From Hyphomicrobiales bacterium (lineage in GTDB: Bacteria; Pseudomonadota; Alphaproteobacteria; Rhizobiales; Rhizobiaceae): 64,000 nucleotides of DNA. Positions 57,297 to 64,000 of the stretch are shown in pieces. Position 1 is the first letter of the stretch. Each line of letters begins with the position of its first letter. The translations under genes and the position numbers were made by a program. Location of the stretch: the NCBI GenBank assembly GCA_017305935.1, contig JAFKJU010000007.1, positions 62,001 to 126,000 of the forward strand. Direction: 5' to 3'. The notes beneath the pieces were generated by a model. It was given only the letters and a program-made list of their open reading frames with translations. It did no database searches and was not told where the DNA came from.

Positions 57297-57362
57297 GATA
57301 TGTTTTCGATATGTCTCAATATAGCGAAGCCGCGCGGAAACGCAAGAGTTCGATATATCGAA
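57297..57362. promoter_or_regulatory. Candidate PadR operator region
   Basis: Upstream of the PadR start are two GATATGT half-sites at 57297-57303 and 57308-57314, a related AATATAG, and a perfect 14-bp palindrome TTCGATATATCGAA at 57349-57362. PadR proteins commonly bind AT-rich dyads of this kind in their own promoters; binding here is inferred. Confidence 0.55.
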
Positions 57363-57497
57363 AACTATCTCAAAACACATCGAAAGAGAGAGGCGGATGC
57401 CAACTGCTTGAAATCAGCCGGAAACGGGGCGAGAGCGGATGCTCTCTCCCGTCATGACAGGTTGCGGCAGGCTTTGCCGGGACGGCAGATCGCCGGT

Positions 57498-57815
57498 TCA
57501 GGCGCGGTGCAGATTCTCCGTCACCGCCTTAGCGGTGTCGAAATCGGCGGCAATGCGCAGGTCGCGGATGGGGCGGACCAACTCGATGGAGGCCTGGTAG
57601 TTCGGATGCGCCTTGTAGGCGGCCATCGCCGCCTCGTCCTCGAATTCGGCATAGACGACGAAATCGACCTCGTTGCCGAAATGGTCCTTCTTGACGTTGT
57701 CGCCGATCTCCACGCATGTCGCATGCGGAATATCCGTCAGGATCGACAGGCCGGCGCGCACCGCCGCCCGATCGGCTTCGTTGGGCACGGTGAAGAAGAC
57801 GATGTGGCGGATCAT
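57498..57815 (-). CDS. Dabb (stress-responsive A/B barrel) domain protein
   Basis: A 105-residue protein starting MIRHIVFFTVPNEADRAAVR and containing NVKKDHFGNEVDFVVYAEFEDEAA-type strands with KAHPNYQASIELVRPI. The Dabb fold is found in small stress proteins and some cyclases; the catalytic role is unknown. GGGAG precedes the ATG at 57815. It lies between PadR and the endolysin-like gene on the same strand, but the 135-base gap to PadR makes co-transcription uncertain. Confidence 0.85.
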   Translation of the reverse strand: MIRHIVFFTVPNEADRAAVRAGLSILTDIPHATCVEIGDNVKKDHFGNEVDFVVYAEFEDEAAMAAYKAHPNYQASIELVRPIRDLRIAADFDTAKAVTENLHRA

Positions 57816-57893
57816 GGCAGGCTCCCGTTCGGATCGAGCCGCGATTATCATGGCTTGGCCGACGGTTCAACGCGTCATGCCGTCCCATGGTTT

Positions 57894-58559
57894 TTACGCG
57901 TTTCCGGATGGAAAACCGCCCTCCACTTTTCCTGGACATGCTGACGGTCTATGGCCGATAGCCGCATAGAAGCTGCGCCCGTAGCCGGCGATCAGCGCCG
58001 CCCGGTCGGCGCCGTTGACGATGCGCCGCGCCTCGACCCAATCCTCGTTGCCGCCTTCGAAATAGTCCGACAGCTTCTTGCCGGTGAAACTGCCGCGCGC
58101 CATGCCTTCGAACAGGATGGCGAGCGCCGGCCCGGTTTCCATGGCGCGGTCGGGATCGGCGACGAGATCGATGCCGGTGATCGCCGACATCGCCTCGTAA
58201 TTGCGCCGGTGGGTGAGTTGCACGAAACCGCGCCCCAGCCAGCTCCGCCCCGTCTCGTCGGGCCGCCAGTAGGGCGTCTTCACCCAGCGCAGACGCCCTT
58301 CGGCAAAGGCGCGTTCGAGAATGGCGATGGCCCTGGCGTCATCATCGGCCAGGGTCTCGCGTACGGGCTGCATGGTTTCGGCCGTCTCGTGAAAAACCGT
58401 CGCCAGGATATAGGCGAGCCAGCGGTCGTCGCCGCGCCGCCCCCAGGCCTCCCAATGGCCGAGAATCGCCTCCATGCCCTTGACCTGGGACGGGGACAAT
58501 TTTCCGCGAAACGGGCCGGAGCGAATGTGGTCGAAGAAAAACCGTCGGTTGATAACCAT
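57894..58559 (-). CDS. GH19/chitinase-like endolysin
   Basis: A 221-residue protein of the lysozyme-like (glycoside hydrolase 19) superfamily: LAYILATVFHETAETMQPVR with H57-E58-T59 and E61, YWRPDETGRSWLGRGFVQLTHRRNYE and DWVEARRIVNGAD, all typical of phage muramidase/chitinase-like endolysins. It has no signal peptide, so it would need a holin; the holin-like gene lies at the other end of the cluster. The last 14 residues are encoded by a palindromic repeat. Confidence 0.78.
   Translation of the reverse strand: MVINRRFFFDHIRSGPFRGKLSPSQVKGMEAILGHWEAWGRRGDDRWLAYILATVFHETAETMQPVRETLADDDARAIAILERAFAEGRLRWVKTPYWRPDETGRSWLGRGFVQLTHRRNYEAMSAITGIDLVADPDRAMETGPALAILFEGMARGSFTGKKLSDYFEGGNEDWVEARRIVNGADRAALIAGYGRSFYAAIGHRPSACPGKVEGGFPSGNA
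57899..57940. repeat. 42-bp palindromic repeat inside the endolysin 3' end
   Basis: A 42-base element with TTTCC/GGA-type ends, matching the intergenic copy at 61023-61064 at 33 of 42 positions in the same orientation. It encodes the final residues CPGKVEGGFPSGNA of the endolysin-like protein and places its stop just outside the element. Confidence 0.7.
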
Positions 58560-58734
58560 GATGCCAGCCCTCGTTTTCGCCTCTCCACGGGAGGCGGAAA
58601 TATTTCAATCGATTTTAAAAAATCTAAATCGTTTTATGGATTTAGGCCCTGATTTACTTTTCATGAAGGATATGGAACCAAGCGCTCCATATCCCGTTTT
58701 ATCGGCCCGAGTGAACCATTTGAGGAGAGTGTCG
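58560..58734. promoter_or_regulatory. AT-rich divergent promoter, endolysin / small gene
   Basis: A 175-base spacer whose part at 58600-58670 is strongly AT-rich against a GC-rich background, with overlapping AATCGATTT-type dyads. It separates the minus-strand endolysin gene from a plus-strand 40-codon gene. Confidence 0.5.
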
Positions 58735-58857
58735 ATGCAGCCCAGCGCCCAAATCATCAAGGCCCCGCAGCCCATTCCGCAGCATGTTCTGGACCGCATG
58801 GAATCCGAATGGCGCCAGGTTCGCGAGCCGGCCCCGCAGCCGGTCGCCGCACGCTGA
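58735..58857 (+). CDS. Small 40-residue hypothetical protein
   Basis: A short frame beginning MQPSAQIIKAPQPIPQHVLD and ending PQPVAAR, rich in proline and glutamine, no membrane segment. GAGGAGAG lies seven bases before the ATG and a clear terminator follows 44 bases after the stop, so it looks like a complete transcription unit. It is read against the GTA genes. Function unknown. Confidence 0.6.
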   Translation: MQPSAQIIKAPQPIPQHVLDRMESEWRQVREPAPQPVAAR

Positions 58858-58901
58858 GCGCGAACGCCGCCGGAGCGTCTCCGCTCAAGACCCTATAGGA
58901 A

Positions 58902-58924
58902 AGCGGCCTCCTCGGCCGCTTTTT
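58902..58924 (+). terminator. Rho-independent terminator of the small plus-strand gene
   Basis: A 7-bp stem AGCGGCC/GGCCGCT with a five-base loop followed by TTTT. It also lies just beyond the convergent terminase stop. Confidence 0.8.
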
Positions 58925-58939
58925 CTGTTTGACCGCAAT

Positions 58940-60388
58940 TCAAATCCCGCGCACGCGCGGTTCGCCCGCGCCCTCCAGCATCAGCGCCGTCAGCGCCCAG
59001 ACCAGCGCGTCCAGACGATCCGGCGAGCGGCCCGAGGACAGGCCCTCCGGGCCGAAATCGCACATCTGGTCCTCCAGTTCGGAAAAACGTCCGGCATGGA
59101 TCACCCGCCCCTGCTCATAGAGGGCAGCGACCGGCTCGGCGCGCAGATATTTGCCGCGCGTAGCGCGCACGGTGGTCACCGGCAGGGCGGCATCGACGCT
59201 GCGCAGCATGGCGCTCACCATGTCGCCGCCCTGGTTGATTTCGGCGACGATACGGTCGGCGTCGAAACGGCGATAGGCGCGCACCACCGCACCCGCCCAA
59301 GCGGCGGGGCTCGCCGCCGGCGCTGAGCAATCGGCCAGCACCACCCCGCGCCCGGTCGCATCGAGCCCGGCCACGACGATGCCGCAGCAGGCATTCGCAC
59401 CGGCGCTTGCCGGCGGATCGACCGCCACGACGATGCGCCGCAGCGGACCGGTGACGCGCAGCGTCAGCGCCTCGATGGTCTCGCGTTTCCAAAGCGCGTC
59501 GTCCCGGTCCTCGATCAGTTCGCCGTCCAGCTCCTGCCGTCCGAGCCGGGAGCCGCCATAGCGGCTGGCCAGCGCCTCGATGAAGCCCGGCGCCAGATTG
59601 GCGCGGTTGGCGCTGGTGCTGATGCGGGTCAGCGCCGTCTCGGGATCGGCCATCAGCGCCTTCAGAAGCGGCACCGGCCGCGGCGTGGTGGTGACGAGCT
59701 GGCGTGGCCGCGCGCCGAGGCGCAGGCCGAATTGCAGCATGTCCCAGCATTCCTGCGCATATTTCCACTTCGCCAGTTCGTCGCACCAGGCGAAATGGAA
59801 TTGCGGTCCGCGCAGGCTTTCGGGATCCTCGGACGAGAAGATCTGGGCCATCGCCCCGCTCGGCCAGACGAGCCGGCGGCGCGAGGTTTCGAAATCCGGC
59901 CGTTTCGCCCGGGCGATCCGGCAGATGCCGGAGGCGCCGTCGATCATCACCTCGCGGGCATCGCCCAAGGTTTCGGCGACCAGAGCGATGCGCAATTCAC
60001 CCGCATTCGGATGCCGCGTCGCCAGTTCATGCACCCATTCGGCGCCCGTCCGCGTCTTGCCGGAGCCGCGCCCGCCGAGGATCAGCCAGCTTCGCCAGTC
60101 GCCCGGCGGCGGCGCCTGCTCGCGGCGGCGCAGAAATGTCCAGTCGCGGGAAAGAACGCCGGCGAACTCCAGCGGATCGCCGGGGAGCGCGACCAGGTCG
60201 CCGTCCCGCATGTCCGGGCGCAAGACCGCATCCCGTTTTCCCTGATCATGCCGCGCCGGTGCAAGCAGCCGGCGGCCCGCCTCCAGCGCCGCCGTTGCGG
60301 CCTCGGTCAGCCGCGCCTCGTGTTTGCCCGCGATATCCGCCATGCCGCGCTCATGTTCGCAAAAGATCGCCGTCGCCCTGCCCGTCAT
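58940..60388 (-). CDS. Phage terminase large subunit (gp2-like)
   Basis: A 482-residue DNA-packaging motor. The ATPase has Walker A LGGRGSGKT (about residues 105-112) and Walker B-like FHFAWCDELAKW; the nuclease region includes VAVDPPASAGANACC and RIVAEINQGGDMV. It pumps DNA into the head; in GTAs it packages random host DNA. The start at 60388 overlaps the small-terminase gene by 38 bases; an ATG at 60343 would avoid the overlap. Confidence 0.93.
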   Translation of the reverse strand: MTGRATAIFCEHERGMADIAGKHEARLTEAATAALEAGRRLLAPARHDQGKRDAVLRPDMRDGDLVALPGDPLEFAGVLSRDWTFLRRREQAPPPGDWRSWLILGGRGSGKTRTGAEWVHELATRHPNAGELRIALVAETLGDAREVMIDGASGICRIARAKRPDFETSRRRLVWPSGAMAQIFSSEDPESLRGPQFHFAWCDELAKWKYAQECWDMLQFGLRLGARPRQLVTTTPRPVPLLKALMADPETALTRISTSANRANLAPGFIEALASRYGGSRLGRQELDGELIEDRDDALWKRETIEALTLRVTGPLRRIVVAVDPPASAGANACCGIVVAGLDATGRGVVLADCSAPAASPAAWAGAVVRAYRRFDADRIVAEINQGGDMVSAMLRSVDAALPVTTVRATRGKYLRAEPVAALYEQGRVIHAGRFSELEDQMCDFGPEGLSSGRSPDRLDALVWALTALMLEGAGEPRVRGI

Positions 60389-60932
60389 CGCCTCGTCGCG
60401 GCGGCGGCGGTTGCGGCTCGGCGGCGGTGGTTGGGGTGTGCGCATTCAGCCAGTCATGCTTGAAACGTTCGAAACGAATGCTTGCCTCTTCCTCGGCGCG
60501 GGCGTCGATCAGCGCCAGGAAATGGGCCCGCGCGGCGGCGGGATCGAGCGCATCCGCCTGCCGTTCGGCTTCCATCTGCCGGTCATGGGCGAACTGGCGT
60601 TGCAGGCTGTCGATCTTTTCCAGCGTGCGCACGATCAGCGACATGGCGTCGCTCGCCGCCTTGGCGTCGGCGCGCGAGGCTTTCGCCGCCGCCTCATCGG
60701 CGGGATCGGCGAGCGCCTTCTCCGCGCTTTCGCGCAGCGTGCGGAAATAATCGAATTGCGCCCGCATCTCGCGGGTCATGTCGCCCAGCAGCATGCGCAG
60801 ATCGTCCTGACCCGCCTCCCGCGACTTGACCTCCAGCAGCAACCGGCCGGCGTGGGGCGACAGCCGCGTTTCCCGCCTCCCGCCGGGCTGTTCCGGCCAA
60901 TCGGCAAACAGGTCGAGATCGACATTTTCCAT
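60351..60932 (-). CDS. Small-terminase-like protein at GTA cluster start (gp1-like)
   Basis: A 193-residue helical protein (MENVDLDLFADWPEQPGGRR, MLLGDMTREMRAQFDYFRTL, AASDAMSLIVRTLEKIDSLQ). RcGTA gp1 is a small terminase subunit at this position; similarity here is of layout and helical character rather than recognised motif. GGAG precedes the ATG at 60932. Confidence 0.7.
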   Translation of the reverse strand: MENVDLDLFADWPEQPGGRRETRLSPHAGRLLLEVKSREAGQDDLRMLLGDMTREMRAQFDYFRTLRESAEKALADPADEAAAKASRADAKAASDAMSLIVRTLEKIDSLQRQFAHDRQMEAERQADALDPAAARAHFLALIDARAEEEASIRFERFKHDWLNAHTPTTAAEPQPPPPRRGDDGQGDGDLLRT

Positions 60933-61153
60933 TGCGCGCGCTCCAACAAAAAAGCGGCCGTCCCGAAAGGAACCGCCGCTCTCCAAAAATCCTTGCCACC
61001 GCCGCCGCCCGATTTTTCTGCACATTTCCAAACGGAAAACCGGTTTCCATTTTTCCTGGAAATGCGTTTCGGCGCAACTCTTCGACTATGCCTGAACCCT
61101 ATCAAACGACCGTCACGCCGTCAAGGACTATTTTCCTATATCGGAATTTTTTC
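60933..61153. promoter_or_regulatory. Upstream region of the GTA cluster
   Basis: A 221-base spacer that must contain the main GTA promoter if the cluster is expressed from its first gene. It holds one 42-bp palindromic repeat and an AT-rich stretch near 61125-61150. No regulator site was recognised. Confidence 0.5.
61023..61064. repeat. 42-bp palindromic repeat, intergenic copy
   Basis: A 42-base element with perfect 7-base ends CATTTCC/GGAAATG and an internal GGAAAACCGG/TTTTCC dyad. It matches the copy at 57899-57940 at 33 of 42 positions. The form agrees with short palindromic repeats known between rhizobial genes. Confidence 0.75.
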
Positions 61154-61630
61154 TTATTTCCGCTGCGTATCCTGCCCGACCGTCAGCGGCCATTCGACGA
61201 CGTAGTCCTCGAAATCGTCGACATCGACCTCATCCTCGCTGACGGTGCGGCCGCGGGCGGAGATGCCGGCGATATGGACGGTTTCGGGGTCCCCCGAAAC
61301 CAGCGGATGCCACCAGTAGAGATCCTCGCCGTCGCGCACCAGCCGGTAGCCGCAGGTCGGCGGCAGCCAGGGGATCTCGTGGACGGCCTCAGGGGTCAAC
61401 TGGATGCAATCCGGCACGATGTCCTGCCGGTTCGGATAGCTGGAGCATCGACAGCTTTCCCCGTCCAGCAGCCGGCAGGCAACGCTGGTGAACACCACCT
61501 CGCCGGTGTCCCAGTCCTCCAGCTTGTTGAGACAACACAGGCCGCAGCCGTCGCACAGGCTTTCCCATTCCGCCTGGCTCATTTCGCCCAGCGGCTTGGT
61601 TTTCCAGAAGGGTTGTTCGTCGTCGGCCAT
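61154..61630 (-). CDS. YcgN-family cysteine cluster protein
   Basis: A 158-residue UPF0260/YcgN-type protein with [14 protein letters not shown] and later cysteines in [19 protein letters not shown], the pattern expected to bind an iron-sulfur or zinc centre. Function in the cell is not established. The ATG at 61630 ([20 protein letters not shown]) is the family start; the frame extends to 62134 without meaning. It is divergent from the penicillin-binding protein gene. Confidence 0.9.
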   Translation of the reverse strand: MADDEQPFWKTKPLGEMSQAEWESLCDGCGLCCLNKLEDWDTGEVVFTSVACRLLDGESCRCSSYPNRQDIVPDCIQLTPEAVHEIPWLPPTCGYRLVRDGEDLYWWHPLVSGDPETVHIAGISARGRTVSEDEVDVDDFEDYVVEWPLTVGQDTQRK

Positions 61631-61832
61631 GGCTCTTTCAATTTTCCGCGAGCGCGGCGATTCCGCGCCGCTGTTGCACCGCAACTCTTGTTCTTTTTGC
61701 GCAATTCCCCAATGATGCCACGATATCGGTTTGTTAACCCTGCGGGCGTATCGGTTCAGGTCCATGCTCTGACGGCAGGATGTGGCCACGTCAAGGCATA
61801 AAGCAGTCAGCGGGAACTGGAGCGTATCGCAG

Positions 61833-63971
61833 GTGCAGGAACCTCTTCCCCCCGAAAACCGTCCTCCCCGCAAGCGGCACATCCTGCTGCGCATCGATTC
61901 CTGGATCGATTCCACCGTCTGGAACGCCGGGTTCAAGGCGGGCGAAATCTGGGAAGAGATCACCATTTTCTTCCGCCGTTTCCGGGTGCGCGGCTGGAAG
62001 CGCGGCGTGTTCGAGGTGCTCGGCGAGGCCGCGACGCTCGGCACCGCCGGCTCCGTCGTTCTCCTGGCGCTCGCCCAGCCGGCCTTCGAGGAAACCAAGG
62101 ACGACTGGCGCAATCGCGGCGACTTCGCCGTCACCTTCCTCGATCGCTACGGCAATGTCATCGGCCATCGCGGCATCATCCATGAGGATTCCGTCCCCAT
62201 CGACGACCTGCCGGATTATTTCGTCAAGGCGGTGCTGGCGACCGAGGACCGGCGCTTCTTCGATCATTTCGGCATCGATTTCATCGGTCTCATCCGCGCC
62301 ATGACGGAGAATGCGCGCGCCGGCGGCGTCGTCCAGGGCGGCTCGACGCTGACGCAGCAGCTCGCCAAGAACCTGTTCCTCTCCAACGAGCGCTCCATCG
62401 AGCGCAAGATCAAGGAAGCCTTCCTCGCGTTGTGGCTGGAGGCGAACCTCTCCAAGAAGGAGATCCTGCGCACCTATCTCGACCGCGCCTACATGGGCGG
62501 CGGCACGTTTGGCGCGGCGGCGGCGGCGCAATTCTACTTCGGCAAGTCGATCCGCGAGGTCGATCTGGCGGAAGCGGCGATCCTTGCCGGCCTGTTCAAG
62601 GCGCCGGCCAAATATGCCCCGCATGTCAACCTGCCGGCGGCGCGCGCCCGCGCCAACGAGGTGCTCAGCAACCTCGTTCAGAGCGGCATGATGACCGAGG
62701 GCCAGGTGATCGCGGCGCGACGCAACCCGGCGACGGTCATCGACCGCAACGAGGTCGAGGCGCCGGATTTCTTTCTCGACTGGGCGTTCGACGAGGTGCA
62801 GCGCCTCTCCACCCGCTTCCCCGAGCATTCGCTGATCGTGCGCACCACCATCGACATGGGGCTGCAGAAGGCAGCCGAGCAATCGGTGGAGACCAGCCTG
62901 CGCGAATATGGCGAGGGCTACCGCGTCAAGCAGGGCGCGCTTGTCATGATCGAGAATGGCGGGGCGGTGCGCGCCATGGTCGGCGGACGCGATTACGGCG
63001 AGAGCCAGTTCAACCGCGCCACCAAGGCGTTGCGCCAGCCGGGCTCGTCCTTCAAGGTCTATACCTATGCGGCCGCCATGGAAAAGGGCATGACGCCGCA
63101 GACGACCATCGTCGATGCGCCGATCACCTGGCGCGGCTGGTCGCCGCAGAATTACGGCCGCTCCTATGCGGGCAGGATCACCCTTCTCACCGCCATCGCC
63201 AAGTCGATCAACACCGTGCCGGTGCGGCTTGCCAAGGACGAACTCGGCATCGACACCATCGTCAACATGGCCAAGGCCATGGGCGTCGAGACGCCGATCC
63301 GCAACGACAAGACCATTCCGCTCGGCACGTCCGAAATGACGGTCATGGACCAGGCGACGGGCTATTCCGTCTTCCCCGCCGGCGGCGTGCAGTCGCGCCG
63401 TCACGGCATCACGCAGGTCATCGGCTATGATGGACGCGTGCTCTACGATTTCGACCGCGACGAGCCGGCCCCGAAGCGGATCCTGTCCGAAAAAGCCAAT
63501 GCCTCGATGAACTACATGCTGTCGCAGATCCCGGTCATGGGCACGGCGCGCAAGGCAGCTCTCGACAACGGCATCGTCACCGCCGGCAAGACCGGCACGA
63601 CGCAGGCCTATCGCGACGCGTGGTTCGTCGGCTTCACCGGCAATTACACCTGCGCCGTCTGGTTCGGAAACGACGACTATACCTCGACCAACAACATGAC
63701 CGGCGGCTCGCTGCCGGCCATGACCTTCAAGCGGCTGATGGATTACGCCCATCAGGGCATCCAGCTTCGGCCGATTCCCGGCATCGAGAACCCGCTGCCG
63801 CCGAAGGATGCCAAGCCGCAGGCGGTCGCCAAAACCGAGGAAGGGGCGCTGCCGCCGCTCATCCGCCCGCGCTCGCTGTCGGTCGATGCCACGCGCCTGC
63901 TGCGCGCGCTCGGCGACAAGCTGCGCGAGGCAAAGCCGCTCGGCACCCAGAAGGTGGCGAGCGCCGAATGA
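61833..63971 (+). CDS. Class A penicillin-binding protein (transglycosylase/transpeptidase)
   Basis: A 712-residue bifunctional peptidoglycan synthase. One membrane helix ([15 protein letters not shown]) leads to the GT51 domain with the catalytic glutamate in [15 protein letters not shown] and with [15 protein letters not shown]. The transpeptidase has the S-x-x-K motif in [19 protein letters not shown] in [11 protein letters not shown] and [17 protein letters not shown]. The GTG start at 61833 has GGAG upstream; an in-frame GTG at 61782 is the alternative. It makes and cross-links murein at the inner membrane. Confidence 0.92.
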   Translation: MQEPLPPENRPPRKRHILLRIDSWIDSTVWNAGFKAGEIWEEITIFFRRFRVRGWKRGVFEVLGEAATLGTAGSVVLLALAQPAFEETKDDWRNRGDFAVTFLDRYGNVIGHRGIIHEDSVPIDDLPDYFVKAVLATEDRRFFDHFGIDFIGLIRAMTENARAGGVVQGGSTLTQQLAKNLFLSNERSIERKIKEAFLALWLEANLSKKEILRTYLDRAYMGGGTFGAAAAAQFYFGKSIREVDLAEAAILAGLFKAPAKYAPHVNLPAARARANEVLSNLVQSGMMTEGQVIAARRNPATVIDRNEVEAPDFFLDWAFDEVQRLSTRFPEHSLIVRTTIDMGLQKAAEQSVETSLREYGEGYRVKQGALVMIENGGAVRAMVGGRDYGESQFNRATKALRQPGSSFKVYTYAAAMEKGMTPQTTIVDAPITWRGWSPQNYGRSYAGRITLLTAIAKSINTVPVRLAKDELGIDTIVNMAKAMGVETPIRNDKTIPLGTSEMTVMDQATGYSVFPAGGVQSRRHGITQVIGYDGRVLYDFDRDEPAPKRILSEKANASMNYMLSQIPVMGTARKAALDNGIVTAGKTGTTQAYRDAWFVGFTGNYTCAVWFGNDDYTSTNNMTGGSLPAMTFKRLMDYAHQGIQLRPIPGIENPLPPKDAKPQAVAKTEEGALPPLIRPRSLSVDATRLLRALGDKLREAKPLGTQKVASAE

Positions 63972-64000
63972 TCCTTTCCCTTTTCCGATAAGCGCAAAGA

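Larger units (their letters stand above)
42558..60932 (-). mobile_element. Complete RcGTA-like gene transfer agent / domesticated prophage structural cluster
   Basis: Eighteen kilobases containing, in order from right to left, counterparts of RcGTA genes 1 to 15: small-terminase-like, large terminase, portal, small membrane protein, prohead protease, HK97 capsid, connector, head closure, DUF3168, major tail, chaperone genes, tape measure, DUF2460, DUF2163, NlpC/P60 peptidase and TIM-barrel protein, then a holin-like gene. Core frames are intact with many ATGA-type overlaps. No integrase, excisionase, repressor, replication gene or attachment repeats are visible. Non-core genes sit at 50277-51494 and 56596-58857. 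Confidence 0.88.

Noticed and set aside
61791-63752. A 653-codon minus-strand frame opposite the penicillin-binding protein
   Set aside because: Antisense shadow; the plus-strand protein has all catalytic motifs.

Overview
The window is a GC-rich chromosomal segment of an alphaproteobacterium, almost certainly a member of the Rhizobiaceae. The reasons are the feuN-feuP-feuQ regulatory locus, the ccmI-ccmE-ccmF-ccmH (cycHJKL) and degP order beside a two-component pair and glnE, short rhizobial-type palindromic repeats, and a phage-like cluster in the order of the Rhodobacter capsulatus gene transfer agent (RcGTA). I see no rRNA, tRNA or CRISPR array. Genus cannot be fixed from the sequence alone.

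Left part (1-25.7 kb): mixed metabolism and transport. It opens with a divergent omega-aminotransferase / glutamine-synthetase-like pair that looks like amine (polyamine) catabolism. A lipid kinase, an MFS exporter, a frameshifted Lrp-type regulator divergent from an EamA permease, an orphan betaine-type binding protein, an L,D-transpeptidase lipoprotein, MgtE and ETF-ubiquinone oxidoreductase follow. Next come an FAD oxidase-SDR pair, an Hsp70-like ATPase, a class D beta-lactamase divergent from an AmpR-type LysR regulator, a diverged uracil-DNA glycosylase, a DNA-binding-like protein divergent from an MFS protein, another EamA permease and aminopeptidase N.

Middle part (25.8-42.4 kb): conserved housekeeping and envelope signalling. 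It holds a PAS histidine kinase, glnE, an OmpR-type response regulator with overlapping kinase gene, a DegP-type protease, the cytochrome c maturation operon ccmI-ccmE-ccmF-ccmH with ATGA overlaps, a small lipoprotein, and feuN-feuP-feuQ.

Right part (42.5-60.9 kb): a complete head-and-tail module on the minus strand, from a small-terminase-like gene (60.9 kb) through large terminase, portal, prohead protease, HK97 capsid, connectors, tail proteins and the TIM-barrel host-specificity protein to a holin-like gene (42.6 kb). No integrase, repressor or replication gene is present, so it reads as a domesticated gene transfer agent rather than a temperate prophage. The module is interrupted twice. 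A plus-strand MFS transporter sits between the gp8- and gp9-like genes. An island with a PadR regulator, a Dabb-domain protein, an endolysin-like protein and a 40-codon plus-strand gene sits between terminase and portal. Two or three copies of a 42-bp palindromic repeat lie in and beside this island, and one copy encodes the C-terminal tail of the endolysin-like protein. After the module come a YcgN-type cysteine-cluster protein and a class A penicillin-binding protein.
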